A DNA stretch of 64,000 nt from Asterias amurensis (taxonomy: Eukaryota; Echinodermata; Asteroidea; Forcipulatida; Asteriidae), in assembly GCF_032118995.1 (NCBI RefSeq), contig NC_092650.1, positions 1,984,001 to 2,048,000 of the forward strand. The letters are read 5' to 3'. Positions 23,401 to 49,100 of the stretch are shown here, one piece after another; the first letter of the stretch is position 1; each line of letters starts with the position of its first letter. A program made the translations under genes and the position numbers. Below the pieces are notes generated by a model. That model did no database searches, was not told the origin of the DNA, and saw nothing but the letters and a program-made list of their open reading frames with translations.

Positions 23401-24862
23401 ACTGAAGATTGTAATCGGATGTGGCGGATGAGATCTGAAGGCTGGCTGGTGAGGCACTTAATGATGGCACTTTTTGAAACGTTCCTTGCATGCTTTCTGG
23501 TATGTGCTCCAAGACTGTTTTAGATGGAAATATGACAAACTATTCAAAGTGGTATACCAAAACATTGAACGTGACAAACAAAAAAGGAAGACCAAGAAGC
23601 ACATTTTTTATGAGAGGCATAACTTTCCATTCAACGATACAAGCAAAGTACCAGAGTACAGCGGAAGGCACTTGACGCATCCAGGGCCAAATTTCTAAGC
23701 AGAAAATCTTCCTCAACAATTTTCTGTTTAGCGAATCAAATAGTTCAAATTTTGTTCAAATCAATGTGTTTATAATAGTGTTCATTTCTTCGTTATCACT
23801 TTGCAAAGGGGACTCAAATCACTCTTGCCCCCAAAAATTGACTAGAGCAGGATTTGAACCAATCTCCTTTGGATTAATGTGTTGGCGCTCTACTAACTGA
23901 GCTATTAAGCCGTTGGCTAGATAGGGCTAGATAGCTCAGTTGGTTGAGCACTGACAAGTTAATCCAGAGTTGGTTGGTTCGAATCCTGCTCTAGTAATTT
24001 TGTCATTGTTCAATCCCGCATCGATTGAAAGTTGTCAAATTTACAGTCAGTTTCTCTTTTGGATTATTATTAGATACAATACCAACCCCAAACTTTTTAA
24101 AGAAATCACAACCAACAGATTGGACACAATCCGCAATAAATGTAAACCTTACCTGGTAAATCTGAAGTGATTTCAGGAGGTAATTGTTGCTGGTTTGTAT
24201 GATGCTGCTTGATCTTATGGCACACTCCGCTTGCCTTGTGGACCATGAAACTGTCCATGCTGGAAAACTGATGTTTGCAGCGACCACAGGAAAATACATC
24301 CTCCTCATCTGGTGACATAAACATTGATAACATTAGTCAATTAAAAACTTATTCCAAATAATTGATGAACTCAAATACTGTCATTAATAGTTGGTGTAAG
24401 AAGTAGTAATTTGTGATAAATTTTTATTTTAGTTTGAAGTAGTTTTTGTTTTTAAGTATAATTTTTTCATTTAAAGGCACTGGACTCTTTTGGTAATTAC
24501 TCAAAATAATTGTTTTTGCAGCTTTGATGAACAAATGTTCACAGGTCTGTTATTAAATTAAGCTAGTGAGAATACTGGTCTTTGACAATTACCAACGTGT
24601 CCAGTGCCATAAGAGTAGTTGTTTATTATTTTTTTATTTAAATAAACATTTATTATGGAATCATCAAACATCTGTTATTTTTGTATAAAATAAACTATGA
24701 AGAACAAATCAAAAAACAAACCTAAACGACTAGATTGAGTTTAAAACGTCGAGAGTAAGTTTTGTTTTCTAATCCAAGGTTTTAACAAAAATACCCGAAA
24801 GCTCTTTCCTTTGACCTTTCTTTGGAAATTGTTTTTAATTTACCTGAAGAATGATGCTCCAT
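20483..24862 (-). CDS. Diverged ZNF341-like zinc-finger gene (middle paralogue)
   Basis: The model has three coding exons on the minus strand: 24862-24844 (MEHHSSG), 24308-24153 and 23514-20483, giving 1068 aa. Exon 2 carries the family's N-terminal finger (DEEDVFSCGRCKHQFSS). The 3-kb last exon encodes S/T/Q-rich sequence, five dispersed fingers (CKFC, CPHC, CSRC, CPEC, CPLC), an acidic run near residues 463-493 and a C-terminal array at about 680-970 (CKIC, CREFTC, CSKC, CSKC, CEVC, CPEC, CEWSGC, CQHC, CEIC). HMKTESHHHPCSKCGK matches the split finger pair [16 protein letters not shown] of the ZNF341 orthologue. It is likely a nuclear DNA-binding protein with unknown targets. The first coding exon is tentative. 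A 5' UTR exon may lie near 26030-26100, with donor GAG|GTAAAA. A donor-like GTACGT overlaps the stop codon, but nothing shows that it is used. Confidence 0.8.
23837..23998. mobile_element. Head-to-head pair of tRNA-derived sequences
   Basis: On the plus strand at about 23925-23998 are TAGCTCAGTTGGTTGAGC (A box) and GGTTCGAATCC (perfect B box), followed by TGCTCTAG. At 23837-23915 the complement of a related copy has TAGCTCAGTTAGTAGAGC and GGTTCAAATCC. The two are inverted around 23920. Neither forms a full cloverleaf with a clean anticodon stem, so they are SINE-type sequences rather than tRNA genes. They lie in the second intron of the middle ZNF341-like gene. Confidence 0.65.
24471..24612. 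mobile_element. Short internally deleted TTAA-family MITE
   Basis: TTTAAAGGCACTGGACTCTT at the left and CCAACGTGTCCAGTGCCATA at the right are inverted repeats about 100 bp apart. The family's usual central 250 bp are missing, as in the copy at 15928. Confidence 0.7.
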
Positions 24863-26462
24863 GGTTTCAGCTTTTCAATCAGTCTGGTGTGGTGTAACTT
24901 GGTATGATTATTATCTAGTATAAGAATGTAAAATAATATATCGATCACAACCTTTCATTACATTTTTAAATAATGTTGTGGTAAAAAGTTCTTAAAAATC
25001 ATTGTTTTCATCTTATATGTTTCTGTATAAGAGGATTATTTATTAAGAAAGCCACTTCATTGGTAACTACTTAAGATTCTGTTGAATCCTCCTTTTTCAG
25101 TTTTCAGCCCATGCAAATTTCCCATATCAATGGGGGACAAAATATTTGTGGTGGGAAAGATCTCCCTATGATGAATGACACACACAGGCATACACAATGA
25201 CACAAGGTTGTTGGTTCAACTCCCTCTCTAATAATTTATTTCTTTTGTTAACCCCAAATATTTTTCTTAAACTCAAAACTAGGCCTATTTGTTTGCTTCT
25301 CATCAGTAAAAAAAAACAAACATTTTTTATGGTAAAACATACCGGTATTTCTTTACGAAACCTTACATTACTACTAAAAAAAAAATGAAATGCTTGAAAA
25401 AGAATGACTTTAGTTTTAATCAAGGAGACATAACTAAAGGGAAAAAATGTGTTTATTTAACTTTATAATATAAATTATATTGTTGTTTTGTTTTGTTTTG
25501 AATAAAACCATTTAAATTTTTAGCCTCAAAGTCAAAGAAGATAAGAAAGACTCAGCTATATGGTCCTAGTAATTGCGTCCTGGCTCCAGGCCTGGGGTAA
25601 AAACGTCAAGCCATTTAGCATGTTTAGTTACTATTTTGTTTTTACCATGTTAGGAGAAAACGTGGCCAATTTGTGGATAAATAACCTCGGTAAGACACCA
25701 GTCTCCGTTGCACAGAGTTTTTTTTTTTGGGGGGGGGGGGGGGAACGCATGAAATCTTACTGAAGCTGCGGACAGTAATGAGAAAACCTTTTCGTCAAGC
25801 GAGTTGTCTCAACACGGGCCAGGCACCCCTGTTGGCCCGTCATCCACATACGCCAGGGGGAAACCATTACCCAAACAAAACGGGCCAACCATAACTCTCA
25901 AATATTCACGTTTCTTTACTAATTTCAGCTCAATAAATTTACGCAAACCAGTCTACAAGCAACGAGGAAAAATCTCATATAGTTTTTACCTACTCAAATG
26001 GGTGTACATAGGAAATTGAAATATGTTTTACCTCAAAAAAGTCGTCCTAAATCTGCACAGACACAGCATAAAATGGCGACCAGATGTTATCGGGTGTGGG
26101 CGCCCTTTGAACATTTCACCTGCCCGTCCACCCGTGACGTAAAATTGGATATGTTCCATTAGATAAATGGGGGTGTGCGTTTCCTGCCCTCATTCCATCT
26201 AACTAGTAAAAATTAATACGGCAATGTGAAACTGTGAACAGAGCAATAAACGGGGTTTACTATTAACTTTGAATTGGCAAACAATCAACTAGAATGTTCA
26301 CGCGAAATTTTCGCACTTTTTATTTCAATTATGAACACGCACATGCGACTGTGCCCCATTGGTTTTGGGTGCAGAGTGCAGTCGTTGAAATTCTTCGTAG
26401 CTAACCACTGGTTTCAGAATAGCTAGAAATAAGTACGCCTATAGTCGTCTTAGTTACTGAAG

Positions 26463-26605
26463 CACACTCTTGATTTCTACAATTCATTATCATGGCCATT
26501 AAACCAATATTTGTATGAGAGAGACTTGTTGTTTTCCAGCTTGGTATCTATTATTCCCGTGTGGGAGCTAGTTTGCCAAACCATTGACGGGAAGATCATT
26601 TAAAC
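26463..26605 (-). mobile_element. LINE 3'-end fragment related to 3839-4020
   Basis: AAACCAATATTTGTATGAGA and TTCCAGCTTGGTATCTATT correspond, in order and spacing, to sequence at 3910-3965, and GACGGGAAGATCATT matches the block at 3990-4005. Only the very 3' end of the element is present. Confidence 0.6.
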
Positions 26606-26778
26606 AAATCAAACACACAAACAAGCAATAAATAATCAATCAAAACACCGAGGCCCTTTTCAAACTAACTACATGTATTTTAATATTCACTATACAATGT
26701 TCCCAAAATCAATACAATTACAATTTAAAGTATTTGTGTACTTTTTGTAACACAAAACACAATGTCCACAGATTTACA

Positions 26779-27164
26779 TTAAAGGCAGTGGACACTATTG
26801 GTAATTGTCAAAGACTAGCCTTCACAGTTGGTGTATCTCAACATATGCATAAAATAACAAACCTGTGAAAATTTGAGCAAAATCGGTCATCGAATTTGCG
26901 AGATAATAATGAAAGAAAAAACACCCTTGTCACACGAAGTTGTGTGCGTTTAGATGGTTAATTTCGAGACCTCAAGTTCTACACCCGAGGTCTTGAAATC
27001 AAATTCGTGGAAAATTACTTCTTTCTAGAAAACTATGGCACTTCAGAGGGAGCCGTTTCTCAAAATGTTTTATACCATCAACCTCTTCCCATTACTCGTC
27101 ACCAAGAAAGGTTTTATGCTAATAATTATTTGAGCAATTACCAATAGTGTCCACTGCCTTTAAA
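26779..27164. mobile_element. TTAAAGGCAGTGG-family MITE, full-length reference copy
   Basis: This is a clear example of the family: 386 bp, starting TTAAAGGCAGTGGACACTAT and ending with its complement. Inside are TCAACATATGCATAAAATAA, ACACGAAGTTGTGTGCG, two TTCGAGACCTC-type blocks in inverted orientation and TTCAGAGGGAGCCGTTTCTC. There is no ORF of note. It is an intergenic insertion. Confidence 0.85.
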
Positions 27165-27170
27165 ATATCA

Positions 27171-27327
27171 GCTGCTGAGGAGCTGTAGTTTTTAAAAATG
27201 AGTAAAACAATGTCAGGAAAATACGTTTTTACATGCTAAAATAATTTTCGTCTCATTGATCACCGAGACGAAAATGATTTTCATGACATTGTTTCACTCA
27301 TTTCTAAAAAACTACAGCACCTCAGCA
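27171..27327. repeat. 157-bp hairpin element
   Basis: GCTGCTGAGGAGCTGTAGTT and AACTACAGCACCTCAGCATG are the two ends. The pairing continues through AATGAGT...ACTCATT and TTTTCGTCTC...GAGACGAAAA to a loop TTGATCACC near 27255. This is a MITE-like foldback immediately beside a TTAA-family MITE. Confidence 0.7.
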
Positions 27328-28528
27328 TGTAATATTTTCAGGGAAGCTTTCTACTATCATTATCTTCAAAATGTGTAAGTTTAGTGTAAACATTGTGTAT
27401 TTTGTCCTACAAAAAGTACATACACCCTTTAACAAGATGCAGTCTGGTTTATACTACAAGAGGATTCAAAATGAAATCTTCCCCTATCAATACGAGGACA
27501 CGATGTTACAAGTTTGCATCGTCGCTCAAATAAATAAATAACTTCCATACTTTTCACGTTACAATTTTAACTACTCAAAACTGTTAAATAAATATCTTAG
27601 TTAAAATTGGGTCAAACCCTTTTAACAACCAATTTATAATTTATCTGTGTGCTCATGAGGAGCTTTTAACTTAATATTAAGGCTTGATAAATAACAATAG
27701 TAGTGTTAAAGAATTATCATACAGCTCTTATTATTTTTAGGAAAGTGAAAAGGGTTTGAAATGGATATGCCGTTAATTGATTTACTAAGCCTATTATATT
27801 AAAGTATTACTAATTATACAAAAAGGCGACAGGCAACCATGTACAAAATATTCAAATTACATAAACAAAAAACTCCGTACTTTTACAGTTTAGACAATAC
27901 CAACTTTTGTCTGTTTCTTAAAATGACAAATAAAGAAAAATAGTAACTAAAGCGACGGGAGAATAGTCTGGTCTGTTCTTTGGTTTAACTTTCAGTGTTG
28001 AATTATCAGTTCATACCTTAGGAACTTAACAAAATGGCCACCGCTGATATGATTTTATTCCCCAGACAACGTGACCGGAAGTGTGGCGTTATCATTTTTA
28101 ATTTAATTTCGTTTTAGAGACGTTATTTTTCCATATTTTAAATGCACAAAATAATACAGATATTATATAAAACATTTCAACAACCGTAGGCTTTAACATA
28201 CAAAAGATATAAAACAACAGGGTATAAACTACCGGTAAAATAACAGAAACAAGTGAGACAGACCAACAGACGGACTAGATTGCACATCACAAGACTACAG
28301 ACGGACGGGGGATAAACAGACCTGGGCAGGAACAAAGAAGATGACATATATTTGGAAATACCAAGGAGAGAACTGGAGAAATCAAAGCTAAATGGCAAGT
28401 CCTCGCGATATTGTAAAGTTATCATGCTTTGGTAAACTTTACATGAAGGTGCAGCTGAAATAAGTCTCACGTTGATACACGAATCGAAATCCAAGGGAAT
28501 GATTGCTTCTGGTTTTGGGGAATGGTTT

Positions 28529-42989
<14,461 letters not shown>

Positions 42990-43162
42990 TTTTGTACACA
43001 CTCGTCATCATCATGGGAAAGTGTAATAATAAAATTTAGACAGTAACCAACTACCAGAAATTGTATCTACAGCACTGCAATGAAAAGGGTACCAAACTAA
43101 GCTCTGCATACTAATTTTGTGGACATGCGCAGTAGCGACATTTTGTGTAAATCATTTTAAAG
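42990..43162. promoter_or_regulatory. Divergent ITFG1 / DDX27 promoter
   Basis: Only 173 bases separate the two divergent start codons, so both promoters and both 5' UTRs must fit here. GGACATGCGCAGTAGCG near 43120-43136 contains an NRF1-like core. AAGATGGCG over the DDX27 start (43161-43169) matches the YY1/TISU type of element found at genes with very short 5' UTRs. No TATA box is evident. Confidence 0.7.
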
Positions 43163-46100
43163 ATGGCGCTGCCCAGTGACTTCATCGGAACGATCGCAGA
43201 TGACGACGAAATATCCGTTGCCTCAGAAGACTCAAGTAGCGATGAGGAGGTAATGTCAATGCCACAAGAATACTGTTCATGGTATCGTTTTTTTAGTTTT
43301 TTTGCTGTTTGTTTTGGAAGAGGTAAACAATAATTTGCTAACGCTTGAAGAGTGGCGTAAAGTTTTATCACGTGGCTTGGCTACGTGCACGTTTCACATG
43401 TAAAGAGTTCTATTTCCGACACATACGAGAATTATCACATGTGTTACTTGAAATTGAATTGAACTGGAATTGGAAGTAACAATTTAATTAATAGAATGTC
43501 AAATTGCATGGTGAAGATAAGGTGTTATGAATGTGATTAATCATGTTAATTACTTTAAATTGTTTCATTTTTCCACTTGTATTTTTGTATAAACAAAATA
43601 TGAAAATAAATAATAAATATGCCTAAAGATAATATTATGAAATTATTATTTAATTAATTATTACTATTAATTATTATTTTAACAGGAATATGGTAACTAT
43701 TTTGGTTCAAAATCAACATCGTAGTTAACAACAGAATTTGAAAGGACATTTGTGTCCCGTCACTTTTTTTTTTAACTAAGGAATTTCTCATGTGAGTAAT
43801 AGCACGCAGTATCTTACTCAACTCAAGTAAAACTTGAGTTGAGTAAGATACTAAATTATTTCATAACAAGTTTTTTTTTTTGGTCATCAAGCGCTGATCC
43901 GCAGGTACCAGCCAATTGAATTGACGACCTGTCGAGCTGCGGCCGAGTTGGACTAAACCATTCTGTAAAAGGGGTGTTATAATGCCGCACTGCTTGGGAC
44001 ATTTGTGACTGTGGCAAAAATGGAGCAAATCTGTTGACTAGCTGTCAAAATTGTATGTGTTTGACCATTTCGCCCTTTACAATTCGAGCATGGTTACATT
44101 ATCGCAACTAGTTAAAAAGTGGTGGCAAGATACAGAAATTTTTCCCTACTGAACTCTGTATCTCTGATTATAAACTTCACTCTCTAATGGTTTTAGTTAG
44201 AATCTGTTTGTTGATTTTTAAAAGAGAATTGAATTTTGTTACATTTTACATAAATTTCATTCATTTCAAACAGGCCATCAAACCCAAGAAGTTATCGAAA
44301 GTGAAGCGTCAGAGGAAAGGCCAAGAGGATTTCTCACAGGATTTCTTCTTCTCCGAGCGAGCATTAATTGAAGAAAGTATATGGAGTCCCAATATTATGA
44401 AGACGTTGAAGCCACGAGGCCACACCTTGATCGGTAAAACTACGTCCCTGGAGCAAAAGATCGCTAAGATTAGGGATGACCGGAGAAAAGTGAGGCTCAA
44501 ACTTGTTTTGTGATGATTTTTTGTTTTGTTTGTTTACATGTAATCAAAAGAAAGTATGAATTGCAATATGCCTCAAAACTATCCTGACTATAGACCCAAT
44601 GTACTCACATGCGCCAATCTTGTCTGCCATTTTGGGAGTAAAAATAGTGCGCAAACATGCACAAAAGATTTGACTCCGAAATGATGGAAATTATAGACGC
44701 ATCCCCATTTAATATGCAAGGGGTCCTTGTTATGCACAAAGAACAGCTATCGTCAATAGATCTGCCTCATTTTTGGCTCAGGGATAACGCTCTTTAAAAG
44801 TGTGACGTCATATGCAGGGGGTCTTTGTGAATACTTCATGAAGAAATTACGTGTATAATTTGTTTTTATACTTTTTGTAGCAAAGTCAGTAGATGATAAA
44901 GAAAGAAATTAAACTTTATTTTACTTAATCACTGAACAATTTATCTAAAAGGAGAAAGAATCTGAGGCAGTTTTGGCGGAGGCAACAGATGAGAAGGAGG
45001 GAGCAGAAAACACAACACCGGTAGTCGATAACCTGGACAACGCTGTCGATGATGATGACAATGACGATATTGAGAATGGGTTAGAGGATTTACAATGGGA
45101 TTCGATCAGAGTCAAAGCAACCAGTGAGAAAAGACTGAAAAGGAAACAGAAACAAGGTAAGAATTCATTCAGTCAGTTTAGATAATGGTTGATCATCCAC
45201 TGTAATTCTTTACACATCCATAATGGATGATTAGGTCACTCTAATTCCTTACCTATCTATATTTTAATAGGTGTTACATTTTGTATCGGGGATAAAAAAA
45301 AAATCAATTTGTTTTTAGCATTGCACTGATGTGTATTAAGCACCTAGTATATAGCATGGTATACTTCATACTTTCCCCAGTTATGTGGCAGGGTGTGTGG
45401 AAAGAAAAAATAAACAGGCAAATCACTCGGGAGGGATTCGAACCCATGACATTTGCATCGCTAGAAAGATGTCTTTATACAAGACTTTCGATCTAGCCTG
45501 GAGGCTAGAGGCATACATATTAGGCAGGTTGATACCGATGATAACATATTGAGCTATCAAACAAGTGCAATCCAAGATTCTCCAAGTTTAAACTGATGCA
45601 ATATTTATACATTACCTCTCTTATATTAAAGACTTCACAAAAAATCTTGTTTTTTGTGTGTGTAAACTAATGAGTAGCTGGGTGATGCCCAACTTACTTT
45701 CTAGAATTCCTCCTTTTTTGAATTTATCATTTTTAAAGAAAGTTTTTTGAATCTTGTTAATTTCAGCGGGGGATGATTCTGATTCTGATGATTCTGAGAC
45801 GCAGAAGGCCAAGTTCTTTGCTGATGTTCCTGAGCTAACTGGCTACAGCAGTTTCCAAGAGATGAATCTGTCCAGGCCACTACTCAAGGTATGCACTTGA
45901 CGTTTGTTGCGTTAGAGACTGATGTTAATGTCATGTACCATTCCTATTTGATGTCTTAAAGAATAGAACTCATAGTTTCCTTTGTGTTTTCATCTTCAGG
46001 AGTGAACCCCCCACAATTTAATGTATCCTCTGTTGTAATCATTTTCGATTACCTGGGGTGCAACATATGTCACTCTTAACCAAATAACTCTGATGTTTCC

Positions 46101-49100
46101 AAAGTTGTAAGTAGACTAATATTCACTTGTTGACTGTCATAAACTTGCCCCAATTTGAATTGCTGAACTCTTGCGTAAAGTTCAGATGCATTACACTTGC
46201 TCAAGATAAAGCAGGGCAACTACTTGCTTCGTTCTGGCTCCTCGCCCGTCCTAGTTGTTCCCAGGTCCAGGACAGTTCATTACGGTGACCGGGCCTTCTC
46301 ACACATTGATCGTGTTCTCTGGAATCAAATTACTCAGTTCCATCTTGATCATTGGTTCTCTTGAGACTTTCAAAACAGAACTGAAGACACTGCTCTTTAC
46401 AAAGCATACTGTGTCGTGTCTATTCTTAAAAATTAGTTTTCACAATGTTTACTATTAATTGTACATCTATTTCATAGAATTTGCGCTTTACAAATCTATA
46501 CTCCTTTTCTCTCTGCAGGCAATTAGTGCAATGAACTTTGTGATGCCGACCCCGATTCAAGGCAAAACTATCCCCATGGCTCTACTTGGAAAAGACATCT
46601 GTGCTTGCTCTGCTACTGGAACTGGTAAGTCAATTTGACAATGCGTGAAATACTCATTCTGAATCTGAATCATATAGTTGGCAAAGCATCCTATTGGAAA
46701 CATCACACCAACTTTTTGTAGAGAAAAGACGATGAGGACATTTCAAACTTAGACGAGGGAGAAAAACCCCTACAGGTAAAACCCACACAGTCAGCAAGGC
46801 TCCAGACTGGGTATCGGGTATCAATCCGGGTATTGTTTGTCAACAAGGGGCATTAAAAGGAATCTTAAACAAGTTACAATGGATTGTTTGCAGACTTCTT
46901 TCACTGAAACTTCATCTTTTCCTGTATTAAACAACGAGTTACAGTTTGTTTGTTTATCAAATAATAAACCACAATGGAAACTGATTGGGTCAATCGTTAA
47001 TGATTTGTTTGTTTCTCTAACCCAAAACAGGTAAAACGGCAGCCTTTATGTTACCTGTTCTGGAGCGGCTTCTGTACAAACCTAAACAACTCACAGTTAC
47101 ACGCGTTTTGGTTCTGGTGCCCACTAGGGAGCTGGGTGTACAAGTACATACTGTGACAAGAGAACTGGCGCAGTTTAGCAATGTAGATTGCTGTCTCGCT
47201 GTCGGTAAGTTGAAATCTCAAATTTGTCAAGCATTTCCATTCAAGTAAATTTGCTTGAAAATATGTAAAATATTTATATGTGTTACACAATCCTTGTTTC
47301 AAGAGAGTGCCTTGTTAAAATTGTCAACTAATTTATTCAGCTGTTTATGGTGTAGCTCCTTAAAATGTGATCTCTGCATTTTAGTAAAACATTCTATAAC
47401 TTTTTCAAATATAAATAGGTGTAGTTTACTGATATTATTATTGTTCATCTTCACAGGTGGTTTGGATGTGAAACTCCAGGAATCTGCTCTGAGGAAAGGC
47501 CCTGATATCGTCATAGCAACACCAGGTCGTCTAATTGATCATTTACATAATGCTCCTACCTTTGACCTGAAGGATGTAGAAATCCTCATCCTTGATGAAG
47601 CTGACAGGTATGAACACCCAAGAATGCTCGGTGGAAATTGTAGATAGGGATCTTTTTAACATTTTAAATTTCGGATCGAGAGTATAGACCTTATGCATTG
47701 ACGTCATCCAGCCGCCATCTTTGAGGTCAAACGGTGACGAATCAATCGAAACGCACATAGATTGGCCAATGAACAACCTCCTTTTGACCTCAAGGCGAGG
47801 GCGCCCGTACTGAAATGACGTCACATGCATAAGGTCTATTGCCCTCCCTCTTTAAAAGTAGTACTTAGTGTGTACTTATCATTGTGCATTCATAAGATGT
47901 TTACAGTCTTCTCTCTAACCAACCTGGGCCTAATTTCATGGCTCTGCTTATGAATGTGTTTTTTTTTCCCAGGATGTTGGATGAGTATTTTGCTGAGCAG
48001 ATGAAGGAGATTATCAGGTTGTGTTCACGCAGTCGCCAAACCATGTTATTCTCAGCTACCATGACAGATGAGGTAAGTCATTCATTCTGACAATAGAGCC
48101 ATTGTCATGGTTCAACATTCTTGAGTTTCTTTCTTGCATTTCAAACTGTAAACTAACCGATGTTAAAAGTCTGGCTCTTTTAAGTACGCATTTGATCTCT
48201 AAGGAACATACAAGCCAAATATTACATATAAGTGATATTCATCCTACTACTTCTATCTTAAAGACACTGGACACTAATGGTTATTGTCAAAGACCAGTCT
48301 TCTCACTTGGTGTGTATCAACATATGCATAAAATAACAAACCTGTGAAAATTTGAGCTCAATCGGTCGTCAAAGTTGCGAGATAATAATGAAAGAAAAAA
48401 ACACCCTTGTCACACGAAGTTGTGTGCTTTTATATTATGCCTGATTTCGAGAATTCAAATTCTAAACTTGAGGTCTCGAAATCAAATTCTTGGAAAATAC
48501 TTATTTCTCGAAAACTATGTCACTTCAGAGGGAGCAGTTTCTCACAATGTTTTATACCATCAACCTCTCCCCATTACTCGTTACTGAGTGAGGTTTTATG
48601 CTGATAATTATTTTGAGTAATTACCAATAGTGTCCACTGCCTTTAACTGCTCCTTGATGAAACCTTGAATTGATAGTTTTGTGATACATCTGTCGCATCT
48701 CATTTGAAAAACAACATGAAAGAATCTCGTTTGTGTATTGCTACATCAATTTGGCTTATGTCATAATATATCTTCTAATCATTTGAAACTTATTTCTTCA
48801 TCCTTGAAGGTTAAAGATCTTGCAGCTGTGTCCCTGAATAACCCAGTGAAGCTCTTCGTTAACGAGAATACCGATGTAGCATTCAACCTCCGCCAGGAGT
48901 TCATCCGTATCAGACCGAATAGAGATAGTGATAGAGAAGCTATTGCTGCCGGTAAGACCAGGGCCCGATTTCACAAAGCCGAAAATACTGATTTGCAAAT
49001 TTCTTTGCTAAGCAAAAAAATAGTGGGGCAACAGTTGCAGCAATGTAAATCTTATGGAATTTTGGCTGGTAACCAGATTGTTTTAAGCAAGATTGTTCTG

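Larger units (their letters stand above)
24863..28528. other. Intergenic region between the middle ZNF341-like gene and ITFG1
   Basis: The left part should contain the promoter of the minus-strand ZNF341-like gene, probably near 26050-26400 where CpGs and an AAAATGGCGACC block occur. Other contents are a poly-T/poly-G run at about 25718-25742, a LINE 3'-end relative at 26463-26605, a full TTAA-family MITE (26779-27164) and a palindrome (27171-27327). The rest to 28528 is AT-rich with no recognised gene and probably includes the ITFG1 3' UTR. Confidence 0.55.

Noticed and set aside
23837-23998. Possible functional tRNA genes
   Set aside because: A and B boxes are present but no clean acceptor or anticodon stem could be drawn; the same kind of sequence recurs in SINE contexts.
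43808-43852. microRNA precursor
   Set aside because: The 3-base loop and perfect stem do not fit usual precursor geometry; reported only as a hairpin.
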